64,000 nucleotides of DNA from Bulleidia sp964385925 (GCA_964385925.1 CAYLQV010000009.1:1-64000); one strand, 5' to 3'. Shown: positions 26,104 to 35,358, counted from the stretch's first letter. A program made the numbers and translations. The notes: generated by a model from the letters alone, not told the origin.

Positions 26104-26511
26104 TCACTCCTTTTCTTTTATCAATGTATAAATGTATTGTGCTTGCGCATATGGATCGTCCAAATGCTGCACAATTGGCTCTATTTCAAAGTCAGTACAA
26201 ACTTTTGTCGGTTTTACCGGCAAAAGTGGTCGGCTATGCTGTTGCTTCCGTTCCTGGTGTGCCATCTGAACCTGCTCAAAAAGTTCCTTATTAATAAGTA
26301 AGGGATAAAAATCCGTGCCCAGGTACCGCTTGTCCGCCAGCAGATTCAGCATTCCACTGTGGCTGCGTTTAATACCAAGCTTGTCTGAAATGCCCTGCAA
26401 TGAATCACCGTTTAGATAGAATTCATAAGCCTGTTGCAGAACCTTTGCTTCATTTTCCTCAACAACCGCCAGTCCATTCTCTATTCGATATCCGTATGGT
26501 ATTGTTCTCAT
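26104..26511 (-). CDS. Recombinase-related protein lacking the catalytic domain
   Basis: A 136-residue protein that begins at the recombinase domain: RTIPYGYRIENGLAVVEENE and the helix-turn-helix-like QGISDKLGIKRSHSGMLNLL (in part). No serine catalytic domain is present. The start is fixed by an ATGA overlap with the stop of the upstream recombinase, so it is a genuine translationally coupled gene and not a frameshift product. It may be an accessory DNA-binding subunit for the two full recombinases. Confidence 0.8.
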   Translation of the reverse strand: MRTIPYGYRIENGLAVVEENEAKVLQQAYEFYLNGDSLQGISDKLGIKRSHSGMLNLLADKRYLGTDFYPLLINKELFEQVQMAHQERKQQHSRPLLPVKPTKVCTDFEIEPIVQHLDDPYAQAQYIYTLIKEKE

Positions 26512-28073
26512 TTCAAGTTCACCACCTCTCTGAAGGTCAATCCACATGTAAATTCAAAGCCATACTCTTCTCTTGAGTAGATATGCACGGTTTTGACACA
26601 CGCCGTGAAAAGTTCATCGTCAAACTTAGCGGTTACTTCTTTCTGCCGGATTCTGTTTAGCAACTTGCTGCCTTCAGAAATCCCAAGGTTATTACTTTGA
26701 AGTTGATACATAAGGACCTCTTTCTTCCCATTCAGTTCATTACGTTCCGCTGACAGCTCATTCAAAGCCTGCCGATATTTCACCGGATCTAACAATCCAT
26801 CCGCCACGAGAGTAGCCAGCTTCTGAGTTTTGTTGGAATTTTCGTCAAGGTCACGGCCGATATTTTCAACAATCCGTCGAGCCACATCACCATCACACTC
26901 ACGTTCCGCTTTTACGAAAGGAATCAAGAGGGAATTTTTACTAATAATCAGCTTATTCACTACTGTTGTAAAAGCACTCTTAATTGCCTGCTCAGGAATA
27001 CCTTTCATTGAGCATTTTTTTGTATCACTCAAATGTGTTACACATATCCAGAAAATACATTTCTCTCTATTTCGCCCGAGGATGATCCTTCGTTTTAGAT
27101 GTGCTCCGCACTCCGCACAAGTCAGTTTTCCAGTAAAGGTATATCTCTCTGTATAATTGATATGTTTAATATCAATACCCTTTTCTTTTCTATGAAATTC
27201 AAGAAGCCCTTGTACTCTATCAAACTGTTCTCTGGTAATAATCGCTGGGTGATGATCATTGTGTAAATACTGGTCACGATACCCTCGATTCGTATGGCGT
27301 TTGAAGTTATCATCCGTGAATGTTTTCTGGTAGAGTGCCTCACCAATGTAGCGTTCATTCTGCAGTATCCCCTTTACGGTTGTTTCATTCCAATGATCGG
27401 TTCTTCTGGATGGTATTTTCTTGACATTAAGTTCTCTTGTGATCTGCCGTAGCCCTTTGCCTAAACATGCTTCATTGAAGATGAACTTTACTACCGGTGC
27501 TGTATTTTCATCAATGACCAGTTCTCCATCTTTCTTTGCATATCCGTACGGTGCCATGCTTTGTTTATAGGTCCCGTTCATGAATCTTCGTTTGATGCTC
27601 CATTTTTCATTCTCGGAGATGGATATCAGTTCGCTTTCCGCCAGGCTACTGAGCACAGACATCATGAACTCATCGCCTTCTGTTAAGGTATTGATGTTCT
27701 CCCTTTCAAAGTAGAGTCCGATGCCGCGAGAATTTAAGTCTCTGATGATAGAGAGGTAATCCGTTACATTTCTGCTCAGTCTGGATATACTCTTTACCAA
27801 AACAAGATCGATTTTCCCTTGATTGCAGTCATTCAGCATCTTCATCAATTTCGGACGGGTCTTCATCTGCATGGCAGAAAGACCTTCATCGTAGTAGATG
27901 TTAGCAAATGTCCAATGATCATTGCCTTTGATCACCTGCTCATAATGTTCTCTCTGAGCTTCCAAGCTTTCCAACTGATCATCCTTATCTGTTGAAACTC
28001 TGCAGTATGCAGCAACACGCTGCTTCTGCTCTGTATCTTTCTTCATTGGTTCAATTTTGGTTATCGTCGTCAT
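26508..28073 (-). CDS. Large serine recombinase (site-specific integrase), first copy
   Basis: A 521-residue protein of the same domain order as its partner: catalytic serine in VAAYCRVSTD, SISRLSRNVTDYL, the recombinase domain with MAPYGYAKKDGEL, the zinc ribbon LTCAECGAHLKRR with later Cys, and a coiled coil near residues 420-470. The two copies differ widely outside the catalytic core, so they are old paralogues and not a recent duplication. GGGGGATGAG precedes the ATG. First gene of the recombinase operon. Confidence 0.93.
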   Translation of the reverse strand: MTTITKIEPMKKDTEQKQRVAAYCRVSTDKDDQLESLEAQREHYEQVIKGNDHWTFANIYYDEGLSAMQMKTRPKLMKMLNDCNQGKIDLVLVKSISRLSRNVTDYLSIIRDLNSRGIGLYFERENINTLTEGDEFMMSVLSSLAESELISISENEKWSIKRRFMNGTYKQSMAPYGYAKKDGELVIDENTAPVVKFIFNEACLGKGLRQITRELNVKKIPSRRTDHWNETTVKGILQNERYIGEALYQKTFTDDNFKRHTNRGYRDQYLHNDHHPAIITREQFDRVQGLLEFHRKEKGIDIKHINYTERYTFTGKLTCAECGAHLKRRIILGRNREKCIFWICVTHLSDTKKCSMKGIPEQAIKSAFTTVVNKLIISKNSLLIPFVKAERECDGDVARRIVENIGRDLDENSNKTQKLATLVADGLLDPVKYRQALNELSAERNELNGKKEVLMYQLQSNNLGISEGSKLLNRIRQKEVTAKFDDELFTACVKTVHIYSREEYGFEFTCGLTFREVVNLK

Positions 28074-28134
28074 GGTCTCATCCCCCTTTCGTCAGGTGAC
28101 ATATTCGCTCTGAAGTGCAGTATTATCAACGATT

Positions 28135-28353
28135 TCAGGGCAATAAAACAGCCAAATATGGAGAGAAAGATTGACGGTTTTTTGCGTCTATTCTGGCATA
28201 TTCATCCTGGTCAATAATGCCGGCATCCAGCATGCCTTTGATCATCTGTGTTGCGAGTGCATAAGCGTACTCTTTCTCAAGGTCTTCATTTGTTACTTCG
28301 TGTACATCAGGGCTGACTTCTTTAGCCGGGATTACTTTTCTATCTTCGTTCAT
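28135..28353 (-). CDS. Small SHOCT-like protein next to the recombinases
   Basis: A 72-residue acidic protein starting at MNEDRK, with GGAGG seven bases upstream. The C-terminal GMLDAGIIDQDEYARIDAK is the helix-turn-helix pattern of SHOCT domains, which occur at the ends of larger proteins to mediate oligomerisation. It precedes the recombinase genes, so an accessory role in integration or excision is plausible but inferred. Confidence 0.7.
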   Translation of the reverse strand: MNEDRKVIPAKEVSPDVHEVTNEDLEKEYAYALATQMIKGMLDAGIIDQDEYARIDAKNRQSFSPYLAVLLP

Positions 28354-28410
28354 GGCGGTATCCTCCATAACACACAGGACATTTGTCCACAAACTGAGCA
28401 ATGAAACCAT

Positions 28411-28446
28411 AAAAAAAGACAACTAGACCATTTTGACCTAGCTGTC
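28411..28446 (-). terminator. Rho-independent terminator between the membrane protein and SHOCT genes
   Basis: On the minus strand AGACAGCTAG/CTAGTTGTCT arms enclose GGTC-AAAAT-GGT and end in seven T. Confidence 0.8.
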
Positions 28447-28478
28447 TGCTGTATAAATCTAAATTATTGAGTATGCCT

Positions 28479-29735
28479 TTACAACTTAATATTCGAAGCA
28501 ACAAATATGATGTTATCACTCGGAACATAGCTGCTCTTATTTGACTGCGGCGATGTTAGAATGCCAGCAAAAAATCCGACTATGAGTACAATAATGCAAA
28601 CCCAAACTGGAATCCTAGTGATTTTATTGTTAATGAGTTTAAATATCAATGGATTAATAAATAAGCCTGATATAACGAAAATCAAGCAGCTAATGATTCC
28701 ACCGCTTAAAGCAACCCCCAGTGCCAACATCATATATATAACTGACAAAGCCCAGAAAAGTATGATGCCAATAATTACGAATGTCTTTTTTGCGGTACCG
28801 CCATAATCAAAATTTGCTAGTTTTTCACGGCGTTCGGCTTTAGAAGCTTCCCTTGCTGAGTCTTTTTCAGCTTTTGCTCTGTTCTTTTCGGCTTCTTCTT
28901 GCATCTGTCTTTCTTCATCTTGTTTTTCAAGATAAGTTAAATAATCTGCATCGGAAAGATCTCTTTGTTCTTGAGTGCGATACATTGCTGGAAGAGCATA
29001 TGTTGGTCTATCATTAATTGCATTTTCTAATTCTTTCTGCTTGTTTTGTATTTGTTGTTCGATCTGTGTAACGCTTAATTCTTCTTCAGGTTTCAGAAAT
29101 GTGCTCGGAACAGGTGTATGAGACAACGCACCTAATTGTGCTACGATACTCTGAGCCGCTCCCTGAGCTCTAGCGAAGGTAATGCTTGATTGATCCACCT
29201 GTCTACTTAATAAAGTAATCTCGGATACAAATCCATCAATATTTACCATGACGCCTAAATGCAGACATGTCGGTATCTGATTGGAAGAAGAATGTCCTGT
29301 TGTTTTTGTCTTTCCAAGCCCAACTCCACCTACCATCGCACCAACCGGTCCAAACAAAAGGCCTCCACCAATTGCGCCGCCAACGGATGCATGCTTTTTT
29401 GAATGAGAAACTTCATTTGTAACTGTTCTGTACCCATACTGTATGTTCAAATCGGCGCCCTTAATGCTGGAAAAATATGACTCAGTATTATTGATTCTTA
29501 TCTTTCCCTCAACTCTATTGACATCCAATGCGCCGCCGAATTTTTCCCATCTGGCATTTGCAATTCTTTTAATCTCATTGAGTTTATTTTGAGAAAGTCT
29601 ATTCCTATCACTTTCGATTATTTTTATTCGCTTATTGTATTGTGCGTCACTATCTTTATGGATTCTGTTAATAATTTTTTCTCTGTAATTTGGATCTTGC
29701 ACAAATTTTAATAATTCTTTTTCCTCATTTGCCAT
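28479..29735 (-). CDS. Phage-encoded membrane protein with glycine zipper, unknown function
   Basis: A 418-residue protein. An N-terminal charged domain leads to a Gly-rich segment (VGGAIGGGLLFGPVGAMVGG, about 115-140), then a Lys/Glu-rich coiled coil (about 255-310). Three or four transmembrane helices near the C-terminus (FVIIGIILFWALSVIYMML, IISCLIFVISGLFI, VWVCIIVLIVGFFAG) would anchor it. The ATG at 29735 is best spaced from GGGGAGG. It may act as a lysogenic conversion or superinfection-exclusion protein with the next gene; I recognise no family. Confidence 0.65.
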   Translation of the reverse strand: MANEEKELLKFVQDPNYREKIINRIHKDSDAQYNKRIKIIESDRNRLSQNKLNEIKRIANARWEKFGGALDVNRVEGKIRINNTESYFSSIKGADLNIQYGYRTVTNEVSHSKKHASVGGAIGGGLLFGPVGAMVGGVGLGKTKTTGHSSSNQIPTCLHLGVMVNIDGFVSEITLLSRQVDQSSITFARAQGAAQSIVAQLGALSHTPVPSTFLKPEEELSVTQIEQQIQNKQKELENAINDRPTYALPAMYRTQEQRDLSDADYLTYLEKQDEERQMQEEAEKNRAKAEKDSAREASKAERREKLANFDYGGTAKKTFVIIGIILFWALSVIYMMLALGVALSGGIISCLIFVISGLFINPLIFKLINNKITRIPVWVCIIVLIVGFFAGILTSPQSNKSSYVPSDNIIFVASNIKL

Positions 29736-29775
29736 AAACATATCCTCCCCACTGGAATTGCTATACTCAATCAAG

Positions 29776-30492
29776 TTACAGTTTCATTATTTGTTTCTTC
29801 TTGGCATCAAACTCTTCTTGACTTAGAATTCCAGCATCAAGAAGATCCTTTAATTTTTTGACGGCTTCAATTTGCTCATCAATTGTCATTTCAGGCTGTT
29901 TTGGGGCCTCAACCGCATTAGTTGGTTTCTTACCAAACATATCCTTTGCAGCTCCAACAATATCCGTAACTGTTCCTGCGACATTTGATGTATTGTTTGC
30001 TTTTTTCTTGTTGATGCCACTAAACAGTGATCCAACAACGCCATTTTCCATTACACCTTTAACTGCACCAACTGTGTCAATTCCCAAAGTGGAATCAACT
30101 AAACCAATAGCACCTTTTACCTTAGTAGCGCCTCTCTCTGTCGCCTTTTGACCTGTTAACAGTTCATACGCAACTGCCACAAATTTACGAGCTTCTGATT
30201 TCGTGTCAAAACTTACAGTCATTTCTTGATCTGTAAAGAATATTTTTACTTCATCATCTTCCTGTTTCACTTGAGGAATGCCTTCATACATTTTAATATT
30301 TGAAACGGCATCAGTTGTGATATACACTTCTTCAGGCTTGAACATCTTCTTGATTTTTGTAATAAGTACCACGTTAACATTCGTCAAAATAAGTGTGTGA
30401 TTCCCCAAATGAAGTTCCTTCATTGGAATATCAGAATTTCTTATCGATCTGAGGCCCACGCTATTCCTATATAATTCAACCTCATTTTCTTG
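29776..30492 (-). CDS. PH-like and SHOCT-domain protein
   Basis: About 238 residues when started at MQENEVE (30492), or six more at 30510 where GGAGGGGAT sits upstream of the first ATG. The N-terminal 110 residues (LGNHTLILTNVNVVLITK, VSNIKMYEG, FVAVAYELLTG) resemble a bacterial PH-like domain. A Gly/Ala-rich linker leads to a C-terminal SHOCT domain (IEAVKKLKDLLDAGILSQEE, in part). It lies just upstream of the glycine-zipper membrane protein; the two are probably one unit expressed in the lysogen. Confidence 0.7.
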   Translation of the reverse strand, partial: QENEVELYRNSVGLRSIRNSDIPMKELHLGNHTLILTNVNVVLITKIKKMFKPEEVYITTDAVSNIKMYEGIPQVKQEDDEVKIFFTDQEMTVSFDTKSEARKFVAVAYELLTGQKATERGATKVKGAIGLVDSTLGIDTVGAVKGVMENGVVGSLFSGINKKKANNTSNVAGTVTDIVGAAKDMFGKKPTNAVEAPKQPEMTIDEQIEAVKKLKDLLDAGILSQEEFDAKKKQIMKL

Positions 30493-30715
30493 CATGACAT
30501 AATCTTCCATGGTATCCCCTCCAGAATTGTAAAGTTTGTACTTTCTTTATAAATCGCTCTTTTTTTATTTTATCATCACGCGCTTATCTGTGACAGATTA
30601 ATGTAATATTAGCAATCATTACTCACTTATTTACTTGTATAAATTAATAATTTTCCAAATTTTCAGGGAAAAGCAAAAAATCCTACATATATAGGTGATG
30701 AAGGAGGATTTGATC

Positions 30716-30907
30716 ATGAAATCAAACCACGTTAGCATCACCATGGCAGTATTTACTGTCATCAAAGTTATTCTCTCTGGAGAGGAGCCTCTTACGGCAA
30801 TCCAGACCTGTTTCAGAATGCGGACCCTGACAAATATGTTATTTGATATGGGCTTGTCGCCAGAAGAAATCTTTAATGCCTTACCCCAGGACCAGGAGTC
30901 TTTATGA
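30716..30907 (+). CDS. Small phage protein, unknown function
   Basis: A 63-residue protein starting at MKSNHVS, eight bases after GGAGG. A central helix (ITMAVFTVIKVILSGE) may be amphipathic, not membrane-spanning. One of only a few plus-strand phage genes; it overlaps the next gene by an ATGA. Possibly a lysogenically expressed regulator, but no motif supports that. Confidence 0.55.
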   Translation: MKSNHVSITMAVFTVIKVILSGEEPLTAIQTCFRMRTLTNMLFDMGLSPEEIFNALPQDQESL

Positions 30908-31092
30908 AATGTACAGAAGATGTCTATAACGATTTGAAAAGTATCACTGATTTAACACGGATAATTGCAATGTCTAACTCCGAAGGGATGAATTACACAC
31001 ATGAAGAGCTCAGTTCATCATTTCGTGCTATCTGGTTACAGCTTGACCATGTATGTGATGATCTCGAGGTAATTGTAAACTCCAAACAATAA
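30904..31092 (+). CDS. Small acidic phage protein, unknown function
   Basis: A 62-residue helical protein (DLKSITDLTRIIAMSNSEGM, ELSSSFRAIWLQLDHVCDDL). It is coupled to the preceding gene by ATGA overlap. Its run ends at a bidirectional hairpin. I do not recognise it. Confidence 0.55.
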   Translation: MKCTEDVYNDLKSITDLTRIIAMSNSEGMNYTHEELSSSFRAIWLQLDHVCDDLEVIVNSKQ

Positions 31093-31133
31093 AAAAGAGA
31101 GGCAGCCAAGTCACGAATGACTCAGTTGCCTCA
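31091..31133. terminator. Bidirectional terminator between small plus-strand genes and the lysis cassette
   Basis: GAGGCAGCCAAGTCA and TGACTCAGTTGCCTC arms form a stem around CGAA. An A run precedes it on the plus strand, giving a T run on the minus strand. The stem overlaps the stop codon of the minus-strand gene ending at 31131. Confidence 0.8.
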
Positions 31134-31463
31134 TTTATCTTCTGGTTCTAGTGGTTTTGTTTTGAGTGCCTCATAGATACGCGATCCAGTACCGTTGCCA
31201 TCTAAGGCATGGTAGGCTTCGTATACACGATCGATTTCTTTCCATGTCTGTGTAGGCAAGGTTGGTGCATCCTTGTACTCCGCATAAAAATCGAACAGCT
31301 TACTATGAAGCAGACAGCGAACACCATCTTTGATGGCATCCGCTTCTGTTGAACTCTTGTCCTGGCTCTCCTTGTACTTTTTAGTAAGAGAGCGGAGATC
31401 CGCAATCAGCCACCCAGCGAGTCCGGACAAGATGGCTGTGAAGAACGGATTGAACCAGTTCAT
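31131..31463 (-). CDS. Membrane-anchored protein of the lysis cassette
   Basis: A 110-residue protein with one N-terminal transmembrane helix (FFTAILSGLAGWLIADL) and a helical cytosolic tail containing DGVRCLLHSKLFDFY. Similar proteins follow holin genes in Firmicute phages and may be a second holin or a holin regulator. It overlaps the holin stop by four bases. Confidence 0.7.
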   Translation of the reverse strand: MNWFNPFFTAILSGLAGWLIADLRSLTKKYKESQDKSSTEADAIKDGVRCLLHSKLFDFYAEYKDAPTLPTQTWKEIDRVYEAYHALDGNGTGSRIYEALKTKPLEPEDK

Positions 31464-31756
31464 TCCGCTTTCATTTCCTTCCAGTTGATCAGTCGGCTAT
31501 AAAGCTCATAGAAGTAATTTGTACCGCGGCTGATGGAGATTGCTGTCAGGCAGATTCCGACCCAAGGATAGCTTTCATTGATTTCCAGAACTGTGAAGAG
31601 ATTCAGCTTCAAGTCAATGACCAGCAAGAAGCTGAGACCAAGAGACACAATAATCTGCCACTGGAACTTCTTATCCACAAAGATTGTCTGACCCCAGGAG
31701 ACCAGACCTTCGATGGCAATTGCTGCCACCATATATGCTTGTAATGTATCGACCAT
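31460..31756 (-). CDS. Putative holin
   Basis: A 98-residue protein with three hydrophobic segments (AYMVAAIAIEGLVSW, WQIIVSLGLSFLLVIDL, WVGICLTAISISRG). Size, topology and position nine bases after the endolysin gene fit a holin that permeabilises the membrane for lysis. No family signature beyond that. Confidence 0.7.
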   Translation of the reverse strand: MVDTLQAYMVAAIAIEGLVSWGQTIFVDKKFQWQIIVSLGLSFLLVIDLKLNLFTVLEINESYPWVGICLTAISISRGTNYFYELYSRLINWKEMKAE

Positions 31757-31765
31757 ATTTCCTCC

Positions 31766-32752
31766 TTATTTGACGCGGATTGACTGACCTGGATAGATCA
31801 GACTCGCGTTTTCAATTCCATTGATGCTCTGTAACTTCTGCCAAGTAGTACCGTAGGATGCCGCAATTCCAGACAAGGTGTCGCCAGACTGCACGGTGTA
31901 GTATTCAGCTACAGGTGTAGAAGCACCCATGATGCAGTTGACTTTGTGCTGTACTGATGCTGCGTCATAGCCAAGAGTGGCCAATTTGGTCCATCTCTCT
32001 TCACCATAGACACCCGCCCATCCATGTGAGCCCTCGGCAATATACTGTGCAATCTCATCCTCTGTTGGTTTTGGCTCAACCACCGGTGCTGGGTCAGCAG
32101 CAGAGGCAGGCAGTATTGGTGTGTCTGCAATTCCTCCATATTTATCCCAGACAGTTCTGTCCCCGCAGAACACATTGCAGTCCAGGTTTCCACCGTAGCC
32201 GTCAAGACGGCCAACACTGGTCCACTGCCACATGCAATAGAATGGCCAGTAAGATACATTCGGTGTATTGCCGGCATTGGACATGTCATAGTTGGCATCT
32301 GGAACGTAGTCGAGATACTTGGCTACCCAAAGCCCATAATCCTCGTTAACAACTGAAGACCAATCGTAAGAATTTACGACTGATTCGGACATGTAGATGA
32401 CTGGCTTCACCCCTGTTAAGCGCTGTACTTCATTTAACCAACGCAGTGCCCAGGCTACGTCCCATTTGTTCTCGGCTTCCCAGTCAAGGACAGGTACTGC
32501 CTGACCAAAGTAGTTCTTTGTGTTTTCAACAAAGAAGTCAGCTTCTTCCACTGCATCATTCATAGGACGTGCAAAGTGATAGAAGCCGATTGGCTTATTC
32601 ATTGTCAGTGCTTTCTGGAAGAACCTATCGCAGCTAGGGCTGACATAGCCGATGCCCTCGGTTGCTTTGATGATGACAAAGTCAAAAGAAATAGCAGACA
32701 GATCTAAGTCTGCCTGCCAGTTGGAGATATCAATTCCGTTCATTGTGCTCAT
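31766..32752 (-). CDS. Endolysin: GH25 muramidase with Cpl-7-type and LysM wall-binding domains
   Basis: A 328-residue enzyme. The GH25 domain (1-200) has GIDISNWQ, FVIIKATEG, GFYHFARP, VPVLDWEAEN and YMWQWTSVG-like CMWQWTSVGRLDGYGGNLDC (in part), with catalytic Asp and Glu. A Cpl-7-type repeat (about 225-275: EIAQYIAEGSHGWAG, LATLGYDAASVQHKVN) and a C-terminal LysM (about 285-328: YTVQSGDTLSGIAASYG) bind the wall. It cuts the MurNAc-GlcNAc bond of peptidoglycan. Its ribosome binding site lies inside a hairpin. Confidence 0.95.
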   Translation of the reverse strand: MSTMNGIDISNWQADLDLSAISFDFVIIKATEGIGYVSPSCDRFFQKALTMNKPIGFYHFARPMNDAVEEADFFVENTKNYFGQAVPVLDWEAENKWDVAWALRWLNEVQRLTGVKPVIYMSESVVNSYDWSSVVNEDYGLWVAKYLDYVPDANYDMSNAGNTPNVSYWPFYCMWQWTSVGRLDGYGGNLDCNVFCGDRTVWDKYGGIADTPILPASAADPAPVVEPKPTEDEIAQYIAEGSHGWAGVYGEERWTKLATLGYDAASVQHKVNCIMGASTPVAEYYTVQSGDTLSGIAASYGTTWQKLQSINGIENASLIYPGQSIRVK

Positions 32753-32775
32753 AAAAAAAGAGCCTCCTTAGCTCT
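32752..32775 (-). terminator. Terminator-like hairpin that contains the endolysin ribosome binding site
   Basis: The minus strand reads AGAGC, loop TAAGGAG, GCTCT, then seven T and the endolysin ATG. The AAGGAGG Shine-Dalgarno sequence sits in the loop and stem. It may both reduce read-through from the fibre gene and limit endolysin translation. Confidence 0.6.
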
Positions 32776-32824
32776 ATGTAAAATACGTATGATGTGCTGT
32801 CTATCTGACAGGAAATGTTTGAGG

Positions 32825-34246
32825 TTATTCTGCAGTTTCCGTTAATGTGTAGGTAATCTTCATGGTTTTATCTGCCGTCTTAATAACTGGTGTAGCCAGA
32901 TTGTTAATGGTTGCCAAGTATGGAGTATACAAATATAAGTCTTTATGAAAATAATCATTACTGTAATGACAATAGTATTCCTGGTATGCATAGGTCTTAT
33001 AACGCGACAGATGTTTTCTGCCCCAGGTCGACTCGTAATCTCCTCGGAGATTACGGACATATAGTTTTGGTTCGCCATTCAAGTAATACCATCCGTTGAT
33101 TACAACGTCATCATCAACATTAAACGTGTAATCAATGTCATAGTTATAAGTTGCATCTGGCACGACTTCGATGTTAGCAACATTTGTTGTATCCAGGCGA
33201 TAAACCGTAGTTGAATTATCCACTGCAAACATCAGCCATTTACCACTCATTCCAATATTTCTTATCTCTTGAGTGTTCGCTGGCAAGATAATCTTTTGAG
33301 TTGTTCCTTTGCCGGCACTGATCGTATCCAAGAACCACTCATAAGTAGTGTGATTGTAGTAATCGACTCCATTTGAGGTGCTGGAATACTTCTGGTTGTC
33401 TTTTCGACTGATACCATACCAGTTACCGTCAGCACCATGGAACAAATATGTAAGAACTCCATCATAGTTATAGTAAGGTGCATTCGTTCCATCCTTACTT
33501 CCGCCCGAATAACTGACCCAGTAAGGATAATGATTTAGTTCAATCGATGTCTCTTCGACTGCATCTGTGGCAATCAGAGAGTACGTACGCTGCAGCAGTT
33601 TTGCATGGATATAATCCTCAGGAATCTTACGAAGAATTGCAGCGGTCGTATTGTAGACAGAAATCATCTCCATGCGAAATCCATCACCAATGTAAGGTCT
33701 TTGATTATCCTGATAGGAATGTCGATCAGGATCAGAGATACCACTCTTTACTGTGTCACCTCTGAGCATCACGAAGTAATTACTATCTACTTGTGTTCCC
33801 TTGCCTGCCAGTGAATTGGTCAAACAAATACAAGAGATCGTTCCATTGGCTTGTGATGTGGCAAAATCCCACACATACTTATAGCTGTTATCCACTTTCT
33901 TACTTTCGGTCAAGTTCCTGCTGCCGCGTTTTGTATCAGCAGTATTATTTGCATCACTTGATGCATATCCTATTAAAGGATTATCAAGTGGAGCATAGAT
34001 AATGGTTGGATCTTCTGTGATCGCATTCTGGTATAACAAAATACCGCCAGTAAGCCTTTCATAAACTGGCAGTAGCCAATCATCACCACTTTTTCCATCA
34101 AAGGAAGGACTGTCATACATCATTCCTTGTATATTAGTGTTCAGCACATCAGCGATTGCTTCTGTGACAAGGTTCGTATCCTCATATACTTCCTTCTCGC
34201 CAGTATGAACATTGGTAAGCTCAATAACGCTTTTTCCTTTCAGCAT
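32825..34246 (-). CDS. Phage tail fibre / receptor-binding-type structural protein
   Basis: A 473-residue beta-rich protein with no recognised domain; Tyr, Asn and Asp are abundant and cysteines few. Its place between the tail-fibre gene and endolysin is that of receptor-binding or baseplate proteins in siphoviruses. The start overlaps nothing and lies two bases after the upstream stop. Confidence 0.6.
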   Translation of the reverse strand: MLKGKSVIELTNVHTGEKEVYEDTNLVTEAIADVLNTNIQGMMYDSPSFDGKSGDDWLLPVYERLTGGILLYQNAITEDPTIIYAPLDNPLIGYASSDANNTADTKRGSRNLTESKKVDNSYKYVWDFATSQANGTISCICLTNSLAGKGTQVDSNYFVMLRGDTVKSGISDPDRHSYQDNQRPYIGDGFRMEMISVYNTTAAILRKIPEDYIHAKLLQRTYSLIATDAVEETSIELNHYPYWVSYSGGSKDGTNAPYYNYDGVLTYLFHGADGNWYGISRKDNQKYSSTSNGVDYYNHTTYEWFLDTISAGKGTTQKIILPANTQEIRNIGMSGKWLMFAVDNSTTVYRLDTTNVANIEVVPDATYNYDIDYTFNVDDDVVINGWYYLNGEPKLYVRNLRGDYESTWGRKHLSRYKTYAYQEYYCHYSNDYFHKDLYLYTPYLATINNLATPVIKTADKTMKITYTLTETAE

Positions 34247-34248
34247 TC

Positions 34249-35358
34249 TTATTCCTCCTTATTCAGATAGTCTGTTGTGATTGTTTTGACATAACCAGAA
34301 TCACCACTGATGACGATCCGATATTTGATCATTCCAGTTGTAGCCTTCTCTGCCCATGCATCTGTACTGATTCCTTGCAGGGCTGTTTTTGTCATGCCAG
34401 ATTTTTCTTCCGATAATTGTGACCAGGTATTGTCGGTATACGTCCACCAAGTTGTCCCATTATCAAACGACACTGCAAATAAGGCAGCATCATCTGCATC
34501 AACCGTGACTTTCTCAATGCCAATAATCGACGCATCCGTCATGTCGATATTCTCCGAATAGATGACCTGCGGCTTTGGCAAGCCAGTATAGCTTGCCGTA
34601 AATGGCGGAAAAGAATTCAAGGAATCATGCCAATAGAGTACCGTTGGATCAGTCAGTGTCAGCAGCAGGCTTCCACTTGGAATCTCTTGTATTCCATGTG
34701 TCTCGAACACTGCTGCTGTCAGTTCTGTTTCCGTGAGCTTGCTCAGAACGCCGTCTACGACCGTGTACAGGCTCTTGTCTGCATCAGAGATCAGATACCT
34801 TCTGTTATATGGATCAAGAAGTGCTGGCAAGTCTGCGCTCAATGCAAAGGCGGCTCCAGTGGCATCCTGATGCTTGAAAGTAATGTACTTTCCAGCCGCT
34901 GGAGTAAAGGCTGTCGTTGTAGAGCCGACCACAAGACTGGATTCACCAATGTAAGAGGTATTTGTCGGATATGTGATCACATTGATCACGATATCTCCGG
35001 TATCTAACAGCAGCAGTTCCCAGACTAGTTTTACATCATCCGTTGTTACGTTGTATTGTGAATAACCTTCCCATCGTATCCGCAGAAATTTATAGTAGTT
35101 GTAAACTGTTCCTTCTTCGCGACTAACTGTGTATACCTTTGCGTCACGCCGGCAGACTTTGACCTGCTCAGCATTAGTACCAATCCCTATCCAGGAGTTA
35201 CCATTCACATAGATATTTGAAGCAACCACGTTATTGAAATGGAACCAGTCAACTCCTGTTAAAGTATCTGTACTGTCATCATTCGGATTATTATCGCGGA
35301 TTTTGACCATGTTATCCGTGCTGGCAAAGATATCCTTTATTGCAAAATAATCAGCCAT
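34249..35358 (-). CDS. Phage tail/fibre protein
   Basis: A 369-residue protein, beta-rich, with an N-terminal MADYFAIKDIF and a C-terminal module containing FAVSFDNGTTWWTYTDNTW, a pattern common in phage fibre domains that decorate the tail tip. It overlaps the end of the upstream tail protein by eight bases. The exact role is unknown. Confidence 0.6.
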   Translation of the reverse strand: MADYFAIKDIFASTDNMVKIRDNNPNDDSTDTLTGVDWFHFNNVVASNIYVNGNSWIGIGTNAEQVKVCRRDAKVYTVSREEGTVYNYYKFLRIRWEGYSQYNVTTDDVKLVWELLLLDTGDIVINVITYPTNTSYIGESSLVVGSTTTAFTPAAGKYITFKHQDATGAAFALSADLPALLDPYNRRYLISDADKSLYTVVDGVLSKLTETELTAAVFETHGIQEIPSGSLLLTLTDPTVLYWHDSLNSFPPFTASYTGLPKPQVIYSENIDMTDASIIGIEKVTVDADDAALFAVSFDNGTTWWTYTDNTWSQLSEEKSGMTKTALQGISTDAWAEKATTGMIKYRIVISGDSGYVKTITTDYLNKEE

